Below are positions 9,701-19,300 of a DNA stretch of 64,000 nt, one piece after another; position 1 is the first letter of the stretch; the number at the start of each line of letters is the position of its first letter. A program made the position numbers and the translations under genes. Origin of the DNA: JBFGFX01 sp965232455. Its GTDB lineage: Bacteria > Pseudomonadota > Gammaproteobacteria > Steroidobacterales > Woeseiaceae. The notes below the pieces were generated by a model, which worked only from the letters and a program-made list of their open reading frames with translations, ran no database searches and was not told the DNA's origin. The stretch is from positions 4,712,001 to 4,776,000 of the forward strand of contig OZ246981.1 in NCBI GenBank assembly GCA_965232455.1, in the 5' to 3' direction.

Positions 9701-10367
9701 TCACGGGGTCGGCGTTTACGGGGTCGACGTTCGTCGACGTAACCGCGATCGAAAAAACCGGCAAGGAAGCCGCACCGCCGCGGCCGTCGCTGACCTCAAT
9801 GACAATACCTTCGTAGGCACCGACATACGCCTCTGAGGGCGTCCCGGACAAAGTGCCCGTTGCGGTGTCGAAGCCCGCCCAGCTCGGCGCGTTGGTGACG
9901 GAAAACGTGAGTGCATCGCTGTCCGGATCGCTGGCGGTCGGCACAAATGTATAGAGCTGACCGGCTTCAATCGTCGAGACCGGATCGCCCGCGATCACCG
10001 GGTCGGCGTTTACCGGGTCGACGTCCGCCGGTGTCACCGTTATCGAGAACGGCGGCAGGGAATCGGTAGCGCCGCGGACGTCGCTGACGGCAATGACGAT
10101 GTCTTCGTACGTGCCGACGTCCGACTCGGACGGGGTCCCGGACAGGGCGCCCGTGATGCTGTCGAAGGCGGTCCAGGACGGCGCGTTGGTGACGAAGAAC
10201 ATCAGCACGTCGTCGTCCTGATCGAACGTCTCCGGCACGAACACGTAAGGCTGACCGGCCTCGACGGTCGTGGCCGGGTCGCCCCAGATGAACGGATCGG
10301 AGCTGCCGCCGCACGCGGACAGCGTCGTCAGGAAAAAGATAGCGGCGGTTCGTAAATACGTAGTCAT
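6795..10367 (-). CDS. Ig-like and double LVIVD-propeller lipoprotein (6 Ig modules, 14 blades)
   Basis: A 1190-residue family member starting MTTYLRTAAIFF with lipobox TTLSACGG. The first Ig-like module is divergent (SDPFIWGDP, ETFDQDDDVLMFFVTNAP). It is shared only with the partial gene at the left edge, marking these two as the closest pair. Five more Ig modules follow to residue ~600, then 14 LVIVD blades. Blade 2 contains a small insertion (DGPADGHVYVADG). Blade 6 is GNRAYVADRVGL, blade 7 ends MLAAVNAPDQTGPV, and blade 14 ends LNAIPLDGQP. Spacers of 133 and 141 bp flank the gene. Propeller and Ig folds are inferred from the repeats, and the ligand and function are unknown. Confidence 0.9.
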   Translation of the reverse strand: MTTYLRTAAIFFLTTLSACGGSSDPFIWGDPATTVEAGQPYVFVPETFDQDDDVLMFFVTNAPSWTAFDSITGALSGTPSESDVGTYEDIVIAVSDVRGATDSLPPFSITVTPADVDPVNADPVIAGDPVSTIEAGQLYTFVPTASDPDSDALTFSVTNAPSWAGFDTATGTLSGTPSEAYVGAYEGIVIEVSDGRGGAASLPVFSIAVTSTNVDPVNADPVIGGDPVTAVEAGQPYVFTPTASDADGDALTFAVTNAPSWAGFDAATGALSGTPSEADVGAYAGIVIAVDDGRGGTASLSPFSITVTRANTAPDIGGSPATVIEAGQRYTFTPEASDPDGDTLTFTVTNGPSWASFDSARGTLSGTPSEEDVGIHGNIVITVSDGFGGAASLPAFSITVERGNSDPVIGGNPVTIVKLGQSYAFVPTASDADGDTLTFAVTNAPSWAGFDPATGALSGTPSEGDIGTYDGIVIAVSDGRGGSAALPAFSITVGGPNSDPVIMGNPATTVKAAQFYLFVPTAIDTDEDTLTFSVTNLPSWASFDTATGTLSGTPTGTDVGTYDNIVITVSDGFGGTASLPAFSITVEQTDPIVGQVDTLDETYDVTVAGGYAYTAAGKAGLQVVDVSDPANPLVIANLPTPGQALGVTVADGPADGHVYVADGSSGLQVVDVSVPASPAIVGGLDTMYALDVTVVDGYAYVAAEESGLQVVNVSDPANPTWTGGVGMSGRASDVVVTDGYAYVADDTGGLHVVDIRDPASPTIVGRSYTYLESARGVAVAGGYAYVTDAFHSGLRVVDVSNPASPAVVAFVNTPGPAASVKVVGNRAYVADRVGLQVVDVSDPLNPVQTGSADTPGWAWGVAVADGLAYVADEYAGLQVVMLAAVNAPDQTGPVGSVDTPDRATGVAITNGYAYVADDTAGVQVVDVRDPASAVIVDSVDTLGRVSGVTVIDVYAYVVGLGPGLQVVNVSDPANPVPAGRADTPGSALNVAVTGGYAYVADGSYGLQVVDVSDPASPAIVRGVDTPGWASGVAVAGGYAYVADGDKGGLQVVDVSNPANATIVGSAATTDWAGGVAVANGYAYVTGREQGGLQIVDVSDPASPAIVGRVDTPGEAHAVVLAGNYAYVADGRSGLRVVDVSDPTSPAVVGRMDTPGEALGVTIAGGYAYVADAESGLQVIDLNAIPLDGQP

Positions 10368-10500
10368 GCCTTGCCTCGTTTCATGACGGGCTCCATCAAT
10401 CGGGAGAAGCCCGGCGGTTGTGATTCATTGAGCGGTGGTCAACTGTCGGCGCGCCGATCTTGTCGATCTCCCGTTGGAACAAAACTGCCCGTGGCGGCCG
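10368..10500 (-). other. Long intergenic spacer in the lipoprotein array
   Basis: A 133-bp non-coding gap, homologous to the one at 6654-6794. It contains the perfect 10-bp palindrome CGGCGCGCCG at 10447-10456 and the ribosome-binding region of the gene starting at 10367. I see no convincing promoter or T-tailed terminator. Confidence 0.35.
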
Positions 10501-13230
10501 CTACGGCTGGCCGTTGATAGGAATTGCGTTGAGATCGATCACCTGAAGCCCGGACACTCCGTCGGCCACATAGGCGTAACCGTCCGCGATCGCCACGTCC
10601 ATGGCCGATCCCGGTGTGTCCATGCCGCCGACGATCGCGGCGTTTGCCGGGTCGCTCACGTCCACCACCTGGACCCCGGCATCGCCGTCCGCGACATAGA
10701 GGTAGCCGCCGGATGCGGTGACGTCGCGGGCCAGGTGCGGCGTGTCCACGCGCCCGGTGACGACCGGGTTGGTCGGGTCGCTGACGTCCAGCACCTCGAG
10801 GCCGGTCATCCACTGGGCCACGTAGGCGAAACTGCCGATAACCGCCACGCCCTCAGCCTCTGCCGGCGGTGCCACGGCGCCGGCGATCGTCGGGTTGAGC
10901 GGATCGCTGACGTCGACCACCTGAAGCCCGTCGAAGTCGTTCGCCACGTAAGCGTAGGGACCCGAGACGACCACGCGCCGGGTGTCCCACGCCATGGCCA
11001 CGGTGCTGACAATCGACGGGTTGAGCGGATCGCTGACGTCCACCACCCGGAGCCCGGTCGACTGGTCCGCCACGTAGGCGTAGCCACCGGACACCGTCAC
11101 GCCCTGCGCATACCCCTGCGTGTCCACCGTGGCGACAACCAACGGGGTGGCCGCCACGCTCACGTCGACCACCTGGAGTCCGAGTCGTCCGTCAGCCAGG
11201 TAGGCAAAACCGTCGGCGACCGCCACGTCCCCGGCATATCCTCCCGTGAACACGCCGCCGGCCGGTACCGGGTTGGCCGGATCGCGCACGTCCACGACCA
11301 CGAGCCCGATGTCCTCAGCGGCCACGTAGGCGTAGCCGCCTGCTGCTGCCACGCCCTGTGCCCAGCTACCCGTATCCACGCTGGCGACGGGGCCGGCCTG
11401 ACCGGCCGGGTAAATGGCTGCAAGCGCCACTACCTGCAGCCCGGCGTAGGCATCCGCCACGTAGGCGTAGTCGCCTGCAACCGCCACGCCGTAGCTCATC
11501 CCCGGCGTGTTCACGCCGTCGCTCAGCACCGGGTTGGCCGGGTCGCTGACGTCCAGCACCTGAAGCCCGACGGTGTCGGCCACATAGGCGCGATCGCCGA
11601 TGACGGTCACGCTCTGGGCCGAACCCGGCAGGTTTATGCTTGCGACCAGCGTCGGGTTGGTCGGATCGCCGACGTCGATCACCTGGAGCCCGTTCTGGTC
11701 CTTCGCCACATAGGCGAAGCCGCCGGCGACCGCCACGTCTTCGGTCCAGCCCTGCGTGTCGACGACGGCAACGCTCACCGGAGCGGTCGGAACGCTTACG
11801 TCCACGACCTCGAGCCCCCAGAACCCGCTCCGCCAGTCCCCGATGACCACATAGGCGTAGCCGTCCACGATCGTCACGCGCTCAGCGTCCTCGGACGTGG
11901 GCACGTTGGCGACGATTACCGGGTTGGTCGGAACGCTCACGTCCACCACCTGAAGCCCGCGGTAGTCGTCCGCCACATAGGCGTAACTGCCTGCGACGGC
12001 CACGTCGGAGGTCAGCCCCGGCGTGCCGAGGCTCACGGCAACCACCGGGTTGGCCGGGTCGCTGACGTCCACGACCTGGAGCCCGTTGGCGTCGGCCACG
12101 TAGGCATACATACCGACGACCGTTACGGCGACGGGCTGCCCCGGCGTAGACACTTGCCCGACGATGACCGGGTTGGCCGGATCGCGGACGTCAACGACGT
12201 GAAGCCCGGTGTCCTCGTTCGTCAGGTAGGCGTAACCGTCGGCAACCGCTACGTAATCGGCGTCATCCGGGAGGACCACGTTGCCGACGATCGGGTCTCT
12301 TCGTTCAACGGTGATCGAAAAAGCCGGCAACGACGCCGTGCCGCCGAAGTCGTCGCTGACGGTAATGACGATGTCCGTGTCCGTACCGATATCCGTATCC
12401 GACGGCGTCCCGGACAGGCTGCCGGTGGCGCTGTCGAAGACGGCCCAGGACGGCGCGTTGCTGACGGTGAACGTCAGCGTGTCGCCGTCCGCATCGCTTG
12501 CGGTCGGCTCGAACAGCCAGGGTTGAGCCGCTTCCACGGTCGTGGCCGGATCACCCGCGATCACGGGGTCGTTGTTGGGCTGCTCGACGGTAATCGAAAA
12601 CGCGGGCAGCGACGCCTCGCCGCCAAAGCCGTCGCTGACGGCGATGACGATGTTTCCGTGCACACCGACGTCGGCTGCCGACGGGGTCCCGGACAGGGCG
12701 CCCGTGGTGCCGTCGAAGCCGGCCCAGCCCGGCGCGTCGGTAACGGTGAAGGTCAGCGTGTCGCCGTCCGGATCGCTCGCGGTCGGCGCGAACGCGTAGG
12801 ACTGACCGGCTCTGACGGTCGTTACCGGGTTGCCGGCAATCACCGGAGCGGCGTTGGCGCGCGCAACGGTGATCGAAAAGGGCGGTAAAGAATCGGTACC
12901 GCCGCGGCCGTCGTCGACGGTAATGACGATATCGGCGTACGTGCCGACGTCTGTAGTCTCGGGTGTTCCGGACAACGTGCCCGTGGCGCCGTCAAAGGTC
13001 GTCCAGGACGGCGCGTTGTCGACGGTGAACGTCAGCGCATCGCCGTCCGCATCGCTTGCGGTCGGTGCAAAAGTATAGGATTGACCGGTTACGATGGCCG
13101 TGACCGGGTCTCCGCTGATCACCGGGTCGGTGTTCGGATCGACCGGATCGGGGCCGCTGCCACCGCCACCGCCGCATGCGGACAGCGTGGCCACGAAAAG
13201 GATAACGGCGGTTCGTAGGTATGTAGTCAT
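10501..13230 (-). CDS. Ig-like and double LVIVD-propeller lipoprotein (3 Ig modules, 14 blades)
   Basis: A 909-residue family member. The ATG at 13230 (MTTYLRTAVILF) is preferred over one four codons upstream, because it matches the start of its paralogs and follows GGGGCGAG. The lipobox is ATLSACGGGGGSG. Three Ig-like modules occupy residues ~30-320, followed by 14 LVIVD blades. Blade 4 carries an insertion (VVIGDWRSGFWGLEVVDV), blade 6 is GDRAYVADTVGL, blade 7 ends ALAAIYPAGQAGPV and blade 14 ends LNAIPINGQP. It starts 12 bp after the stop of the upstream paralog. Function is unknown. Confidence 0.9.
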   Translation of the reverse strand: MTTYLRTAVILFVATLSACGGGGGSGPDPVDPNTDPVISGDPVTAIVTGQSYTFAPTASDADGDALTFTVDNAPSWTTFDGATGTLSGTPETTDVGTYADIVITVDDGRGGTDSLPPFSITVARANAAPVIAGNPVTTVRAGQSYAFAPTASDPDGDTLTFTVTDAPGWAGFDGTTGALSGTPSAADVGVHGNIVIAVSDGFGGEASLPAFSITVEQPNNDPVIAGDPATTVEAAQPWLFEPTASDADGDTLTFTVSNAPSWAVFDSATGSLSGTPSDTDIGTDTDIVITVSDDFGGTASLPAFSITVERRDPIVGNVVLPDDADYVAVADGYAYLTNEDTGLHVVDVRDPANPVIVGQVSTPGQPVAVTVVGMYAYVADANGLQVVDVSDPANPVVAVSLGTPGLTSDVAVAGSYAYVADDYRGLQVVDVSVPTNPVIVANVPTSEDAERVTIVDGYAYVVIGDWRSGFWGLEVVDVSVPTAPVSVAVVDTQGWTEDVAVAGGFAYVAKDQNGLQVIDVGDPTNPTLVASINLPGSAQSVTVIGDRAYVADTVGLQVLDVSDPANPVLSDGVNTPGMSYGVAVAGDYAYVADAYAGLQVVALAAIYPAGQAGPVASVDTGSWAQGVAAAGGYAYVAAEDIGLVVVDVRDPANPVPAGGVFTGGYAGDVAVADGFAYLADGRLGLQVVDVSVAATPLVVATVDTQGYAQGVTVSGGYAYVADQSTGLRVVDVSDPLNPSIVSTVAMAWDTRRVVVSGPYAYVANDFDGLQVVDVSDPLNPTIAGAVAPPAEAEGVAVIGSFAYVAQWMTGLEVLDVSDPTNPVVTGRVDTPHLARDVTASGGYLYVADGDAGVQVVDVSDPANAAIVGGMDTPGSAMDVAIADGYAYVADGVSGLQVIDLNAIPINGQP

Positions 13231-13242
13231 TTCTCGCCCCAT

Positions 13243-16224
13243 CTAAGGCTGGCTGTTAACAGGAATTGCATTGAGGTCGATCACTTGAAGTCCGGCGCCG
13301 CCGTCGGCCACGTAGGCGTAGCCGTCGGCGATCGCCACGTCCCGGGCGCCGCCCGGCGTATCCATGCTGCCGACGATCATCGGGTTGGCCGGATCACTCA
13401 CGTCGATCATCTGGAGCCCGGCCGCTTCGTCAGCCACATAGGCGTAACCGCCGGCGAGCGCGACGGCGCGAGCTTCCTGCGGCGTGTCCACCGTGGCGAC
13501 AATCGCGGGCGTGGTCGGATCGCGAACGTCCACCACCCAAAGCCCGTATGCGCCGTTGGCCACATAGGCGTAATCGCCGGCGACGGTCACGTCCCAGACC
13601 AGCCACGAAGTGGGCACGCCGCCGACGATGACCGGGTTGAACGGATCGCTCACGTCCACCACCTGCAGCCCGCCCGCGTCGTCAGCCACATAGGCATGAC
13701 CGCCGACGACCGTCACACGGGTTGCATTCACGGTGGCGACGTTGCTGATGATTGCGGGGCTTGCGGGATCGCTTACATCCACCACCTGAAGTCCCAGGAA
13801 TCCGTCGGCCACGTAGGCGTAACCGCCCGCGACCGCGACGCCGTAGGCCCAGCCCGGCGTGTCCACGCCGCCAGCCGGTACCGGATCGGCGGGGTTGCTC
13901 ACGTCCACGACGCGAAGTCCCGCCAATCGGCTTGCCACATAGGCGTAGCCGTCGACGACCGTCACTTCATAGGCGTTTTCCCCGGTGCCCACGGTGTCGG
14001 CGATCGCCGGAACGGCCGGATCGCTCACGTCCACCACGGCAAGCCCGGCGCGGTCGATCGCCACGTAGGCGTAGCCGCCGGCGACGGTCAAGCCCCGGGT
14101 CCAGCCCGGCATGTCGACGCTTGCGACGGGGGTGGCCTGACTGACCGGGTCGACGGTGGCGAGCGCCACGATCTTCAGCCCGGCGTAACCGTCCGCCACG
14201 TAGGCGAGGCCGTCCGCGACCGCAACGCCGAACGCCCATCCGGGCGTTTCCATGCTGCCGGTCAGTACCGGGTTGGCCGGGTCGCTCAGGTCCAGCACCT
14301 GAAGACCGACGAAGTCGGCCACATACGCCCGATCGCCGACGATGGTCACGGCTTCGGCCCAGCCCGGGGTGTCCGTGCGTGCGACAATCGCCGGGTTGTT
14401 CGGATCGCTGACGTCCACGACCAGAATCCCGCCGTTGTATCCGTCGGCCACGTAGGCGTAGCTGCCCGCGACCGCCACGCCCTTGGCGTTCTCCGGCGTT
14501 GCCACGCTGCCGACGATCGCCGGGTTGGCCGGGTCGCCGACGTTCACCACCTGGAGACCGCTGCCGTAGCCGTCGGCCACGTAGGCAAAACCGCCGGCGA
14601 CCGCCACGCCCTCGGCCCACCCAGGTGTGTCGACGACGCCGGTCGGTACCGGGTTGACCGGGTCGCGCACGTCCACTACGTGAAGGCCGGCGTCCGCCAT
14701 AGCCAGGTAGGCGTAACCGTCGACGACCGTCACGCTCACTGCCTCCCCCGCTATCTCCGTGCTGCCGACAATCACCGGGTTGGCCGGGTCGCTCAGGTCC
14801 GCCACCTGGAGTCCGCCGAAACTGTCAGCCATGTAGGCGTAGCCATCGACGATCGTCATGTCCAAAGCCGCCCCCGGCGTGTCCAGAATGCCGGCCGTCA
14901 CCGGGTTGGCCGGGTCACGGACGTCCACCACCCGAAGCCCCGCGCTGTCGTTGGCCACGTAGGCGTAACCGCCGGCGACGGCCACGTCGAGGGCGAGCGC
15001 TACCTCGACGTCGATCGAGAAGGGCGGCAACGCGGCCGTGCCGCCCCGGCCGTCGCTGACGGTAATGACGATGTTGTCATAGTCGCCGAGATCTGCTGCG
15101 GACGGGGTTCCGGACAGGCTGCCTGTAGTGCTGTCGAAGCTTGCCCAGTACGGCGCGTCGTCGACGGTAAACGTCAAGGTATCGCCGTTCGGATCGCTTG
15201 CCGTCGGCGTGAAGGTGTAGGGCTGATCGGCTTCGACGGTCGTTACCGGATCGCCCGCGATCACGGGGTCGGCGTTGGGTCGCTCGACCGTGATCGAAAA
15301 AGCGGGCAAAGACGCCGTGCCGCCTGTGCCGTCGCTGACGGCGATGACGATGTTTTCGTACACGCCGACGTCCGCATCCGACGGTGTCCCGGACAGGTTG
15401 CCTGTGGCGCCGTCAAAAGCCGTCCAGGGCGGTGCGTTGTCGACGGTAAACGTCAGCGTATCGCCGTCCGCATCGCTTGCCGTCGGCACGAATGTGTAGA
15501 GCTGACCGGCTTCGATCGTCGTGGCCGGATCACCCGCGATCACGGGGTCGGCATTGGGTCGCTCGACCGTGATCGAAAAAGCGGGCAGAGACGCCGTACC
15601 GCCGCGGCCGTCGCTGACCGCAATGGCGATGTCGGCATACGTGCCGATGTCTGCTTCCGACGGTGTCCCGGACAAGCTACCTGACGTCGTGTCGAAGCCG
15701 GCCCACGCCGGCACGTTGGTGACGGTAAACGTCAGCGTGTCGCCGTCCGCATCGCTTGCCGTCGGCACGAACAGGTAAGGTTGACCGGCTTCGAGGGCCG
15801 TCACCGGGTTTCCCGCGATCACGGGGTCGGCGTTTACCGGGTCGACGTTCGCAGGCGTAACCGTTATCGAAAATGCCGGCAGAGAATCGGTACCGCCGAG
15901 GCCGTCGTTCACGGCAATGACAATGTTGTCGTAGGTTGCGACGTCGGCGTCTGCGGGTGTCCCTGACAAGGTACCCGTCGTGCCGTCAAAGCCGGCCCAG
16001 GCGGGGGCGTTGCCGACGGTAAACGTCAGGCTGTCACCATCCGCATCACTTGCCGTCGGAGCGAACAGGTAGAACTGGCCCGCTTCGACGGCCGTGGCCG
16101 GGTCTCCCGTGATGACGGGATCGGTATTCGGGCCGGCAGGATTGGTGTCGCTACTGCCACCGCCGCCGCACGCGGCCAGCGTGGCCGCAAGGAACATCGC
16201 GGCGGCTCGTAAATACGTGTTCAT
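13243..16224 (-). CDS. Ig-like and double LVIVD-propeller lipoprotein (4 Ig modules, 14 blades)
   Basis: A 993-residue family member and the first of the tandem series. The ATG at 16224 (MNTYLRAAAMFL) fits the paralogs better than one 11 codons upstream. The lipobox is ATLAACGGGG. Four Ig-like modules reach residue ~410. The junction into the propeller is shortened: FSIDVE runs directly into VALALDVAVAGG, without the DPIVGxVDTPG linker seen in the others. Fourteen LVIVD blades follow, with blade 6 GDRAYVADFVGL, blade 7 ALATVDPVSQATPV and blade 14 LNAIPVNSQP. A 132-bp gap with a strong hairpin separates it from the upstream giant lipoprotein gene. Confidence 0.9.
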   Translation of the reverse strand: MNTYLRAAAMFLAATLAACGGGGSSDTNPAGPNTDPVITGDPATAVEAGQFYLFAPTASDADGDSLTFTVGNAPAWAGFDGTTGTLSGTPADADVATYDNIVIAVNDGLGGTDSLPAFSITVTPANVDPVNADPVIAGNPVTALEAGQPYLFVPTASDADGDTLTFTVTNVPAWAGFDTTSGSLSGTPSEADIGTYADIAIAVSDGRGGTASLPAFSITVERPNADPVIAGDPATTIEAGQLYTFVPTASDADGDTLTFTVDNAPPWTAFDGATGNLSGTPSDADVGVYENIVIAVSDGTGGTASLPAFSITVERPNADPVIAGDPVTTVEADQPYTFTPTASDPNGDTLTFTVDDAPYWASFDSTTGSLSGTPSAADLGDYDNIVITVSDGRGGTAALPPFSIDVEVALALDVAVAGGYAYVANDSAGLRVVDVRDPANPVTAGILDTPGAALDMTIVDGYAYMADSFGGLQVADLSDPANPVIVGSTEIAGEAVSVTVVDGYAYLAMADAGLHVVDVRDPVNPVPTGVVDTPGWAEGVAVAGGFAYVADGYGSGLQVVNVGDPANPAIVGSVATPENAKGVAVAGSYAYVADGYNGGILVVDVSDPNNPAIVARTDTPGWAEAVTIVGDRAYVADFVGLQVLDLSDPANPVLTGSMETPGWAFGVAVADGLAYVADGYAGLKIVALATVDPVSQATPVASVDMPGWTRGLTVAGGYAYVAIDRAGLAVVDVSDPAVPAIADTVGTGENAYEVTVVDGYAYVASRLAGLRVVDVSNPADPVPAGGVDTPGWAYGVAVAGGYAYVADGFLGLQVVDVSDPASPAIISNVATVNATRVTVVGGHAYVADDAGGLQVVDVSDPFNPVIVGGVPTSWLVWDVTVAGDYAYVANGAYGLWVVDVRDPTTPAIVATVDTPQEARAVALAGGYAYVADEAAGLQMIDVSDPANPMIVGSMDTPGGARDVAIADGYAYVADGGAGLQVIDLNAIPVNSQP

Positions 16225-16316
16225 GACTTGCCTCGTTTCATGACGGTCTCCACCCATTCAGGGAAACCTCGGCGGTCCGTGGATCACCAACCCGTGGCAA
16301 CCGCCGGCTGAAGACC

Positions 16317-16338
16317 GCGGGGAGCTTCCGCTCCCCGC
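16317..16338 (-). terminator. GC-rich hairpin after the 1952-residue gene
   Basis: A perfect 9-bp stem (GCGGGGAGC/GCTCCCCGC) which, read on the minus strand, closes a GGAA tetraloop of the stable GNRA class. It lies about 20 bp after the stop at 16357 and about 90 bp before the next start at 16224. No clear T-run follows on the minus strand, so it may be a partial terminator or a processing or stability element. Confidence 0.5.
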
Positions 16339-16356
16339 AGCCCGATTTATGGCCGG

Positions 16357-19300
16357 TTAGAATCTGCGTACGGCGCGGACGTAGTAATTGCCGTCCTTCC
16401 ACCTGCCGTCGCCCACGAAGCCCCTGCCGCCGACGTCAAGCGACCACGCGTGGTTGACGTAAAAAGGCTGGCCGGGTTCGCAGTACTGATCGCAGGCAAT
16501 GTCGGCGGCCTCGGTGGATCCCCAGTAGAACGAGGCGTTTTGAGTGTCGACAAACTCGCCGATGTTGTCGGGCGCGCCGTCTCCGTCGTAGTCGGCGGCG
16601 TAGAGGTTGGCGTACATCTCACTCAGCGTGTCCGCCGCGGGCAGGAACCAGTCGTCGAACAGGAGACCGGTAGCGCCACTGACAATGCTCAGGCTCGCGG
16701 CTCGCTGCGCGGCGTAGTAGATCGGCCCGCCGAAGGTCGGATCGATCTGCGGTCCTTCCGTCTCGCTGCCGATGAAATCCAGCGTGTTTTGGTACCCGGT
16801 CCCCAGCGCCGTCTCGTTCGAGCCGTTTATGGCCTTGCTTCTGCGACCGCCGTTTGTGTAAGTGTTCAGCCCCCAGATGTGCTGCGAGTCGTAGCTTGCG
16901 GGCGCCGCCTCCAGGTAGGTCCAGATCGTATTGCCGCCGTTGTCGGTCCCGTAGGTGCCGTCGTCGATGTAGAAGATCAGTCCGCCGCCGGGGCCGGTAT
17001 CGCCGGCCTCGTAATCTCGGGTAAGCCTCAAGGCGTAGGTGCCGGCGGTGCCCGAGTTGACCTCGATCCTGAGATAGATCCGCTCGTCGACCGTCGCAGT
17101 AATGCGCTGTGCGTTGGCTGCGTTGCCGTTATCGACGACCACGAAGTAGGTGCTGGCGAGATCGCCGCGGTAGGCGGTGACGCGGACGTCGCCGCCGTTA
17201 GTGGAGCTGCCGTCCGCGCTGTAGTCCCAGGCAACCTCGTACTCGTGGCCTGCGGTTGCGTCGAAGTAGTACCAGTCGGTGTTGTCTGTCGACGTGGCAA
17301 GATCGCCCTCTGTCCAGCGGTCGATCCACCGGGCGTACAGGGTGATGTCGCTGGTGACCGGCGTGCTGAAGTCGTAGGCTGTAGTCAGCCCGGGGTCGCT
17401 GTACCAGCCGGCAAAGTCCGCCCCGGCCAAGACCGGCGGCGCCGCGGGTTCGGTGGCGGCCTGCCCTTCGACGACGCGCTGGCTCAGGAGCTGGTTCGAC
17501 GCAGCGTCACCATCGTTGTCGTCGAAGCTCACGGCATGGACAGGGACCGTGGCCCCACCGGCAAAGAGCTGGACGTAGGCGGTTACCGGCGTGTTGAAGT
17601 CGTAGGGCGCGGTGAATGCCGTGTCGTAGTACCAGCCGGTAAAGTAGTATCCGCTGTTCAGGACGGGGTCGGCGGGCTCGACGGCGCTACCGCCCTCGGC
17701 GATGCTCTGCGCCGGTTGGAACCAGTTGCCGATGCGCGTGCTCACGTATAGTTGCACGTTGTGGCTGACGGTCTGCGAGGTCCACCGGGCATACAGCGTG
17801 ACGTTCCCGGTGATCGCGGTGTCGAAGTCGTAAGCCCGGGTGAGCGCCGGGTCGCTGTACCAGCCGGCAAAGTTGTATCCGGTTCTGACGGGCAGTGAGG
17901 GCGGGACGGCCGCATCGCTGACCGCAACGGTCTGGCTAGCAACCTGGGTGGTGTCGTTGCCGTCGTTGTCGTCGAAGCTCACGGTGTAGCTCGCGCCGAG
18001 CGCGGACGGCGTGGCCGTCAGCGTTCCGGCTTGCACCCAGTCGGCGTAGAAACCGACGTCGCCGTTACCGTTTGTCGAATACACGTCGCCGGGCATGTAG
18101 CGGGTGCCGCCGAAGCCTGCATCCGTGTACCAGCCGTCGAACACGTAACCGTCGCGGACCGGCACGGCGGTGCTGATCGTGAACGACGCGTCGTTCTCGA
18201 CGTAGGTGCCGTTTTGCGGCAGGTTGCTCGATTCGCCGGAGGCGTCCGAATACGAAATGCCGAATATCTGCAGCCAACGGGCGTACAGCGTTACGTCGGA
18301 CGCCGGCATGTCGAAGGTGGCCGAACCGCTGGCGTCATACGGCGTGCCGCCGCCTCCGGCCGCGGTGTTCCAGCCGCCGTAGACGTAACCGCTGCGGGCG
18401 AGGTTGCCGTTGTTGGCGCTGACCGTGACCGGCTCGCCGGCGGCATAACTGTTGCCGTCGACCGGTACGGTACCGGTGTCGTTCGAGTTGCCGTCGTAGG
18501 TGACGGTGTAGACCGGCAGCCACTGCGCATAGAGCGTGGTGTCGTCCGCGATCGTGAAGCGGCCCGCATAGTCGGTGCCCTGGCCGTCGGCCTGGCCGTT
18601 CCAGCCGTTGAAGCGGAAGCCGCTGACGGTCATGCCGTTGTCGCCGGCGACCCTGACCGAATCGCCGACATCGTAGATCCCGTCGTCCCCCGGCACCGAG
18701 CCGGTATCCAAGCTGGTGCCGGCGGGCAGGTTCGCGTCGTAGGTGACGGTGGCCACCCGGATCCATTCGGCGGCCAGCGTGGTACCGGCGGCCCCCATGA
18801 CGAAGGCCTCGCCGGGGGCGTAAACGGTGGTCGTGTCGCCGTCTCGGGTCCAGCCGTCGAAGCGATGATTGGCGAGCGTCATGGCGCCGGTGTTGTCGGG
18901 AACGGTGACCCGATCACCGTCGGCGTAGAGATTGACGTCCACCGGCACGTCGCCGCCGTCATTGCCGTTGCCGGTGTAGGTGACGGGGTATCGCGCCGCC
19001 GCGGGTTGGCTGTGAGGCCCCTCCCAGAAATACGTCGCACCCGGGGCGGCGGTTTCACCGGTGTTCGTGCTCCGTTCGAGCGCACCGGCAGCCGCCCGGT
19101 AGCCGCCGGACGTGGACGATACATCGGCCATTGCAACCGCGGTGCCAAATTCTTCCGGGCCTGCCGCGCCGTCGGGGGCCGGGAACTTGATGCCGCGGGT
19201 CCAGGTGCTGCCGCCGTCGTCGGTCGTGAACAGATACGCCGACCCGGGGGTATCATCACGTACACCGCCGCTGGCCCCATCGTCGGGGCTGCCCACGAGC

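Noticed and set aside
10435..12888. Very long plus-strand open frames opposite the lipoprotein array (also 309-1247, 1383-2717, 3072-4643, 5145-6305, 7020-9191, 13285-15684 and 18031-20838)
   Set aside because: They are antisense to repeat-rich, GC-rich lipoprotein genes, have Arg/His/Val-rich repetitive translations without signal peptides or known domains, and mirror the repeat period of the real genes.
1..16224. CRISPR-like periodicity from regularly repeated short words
   Set aside because: The repeats are coding Ig and LVIVD modules of about 290 and 126 bp, imperfect and in frame; there are no short identical repeats with unique spacers and no cas genes.
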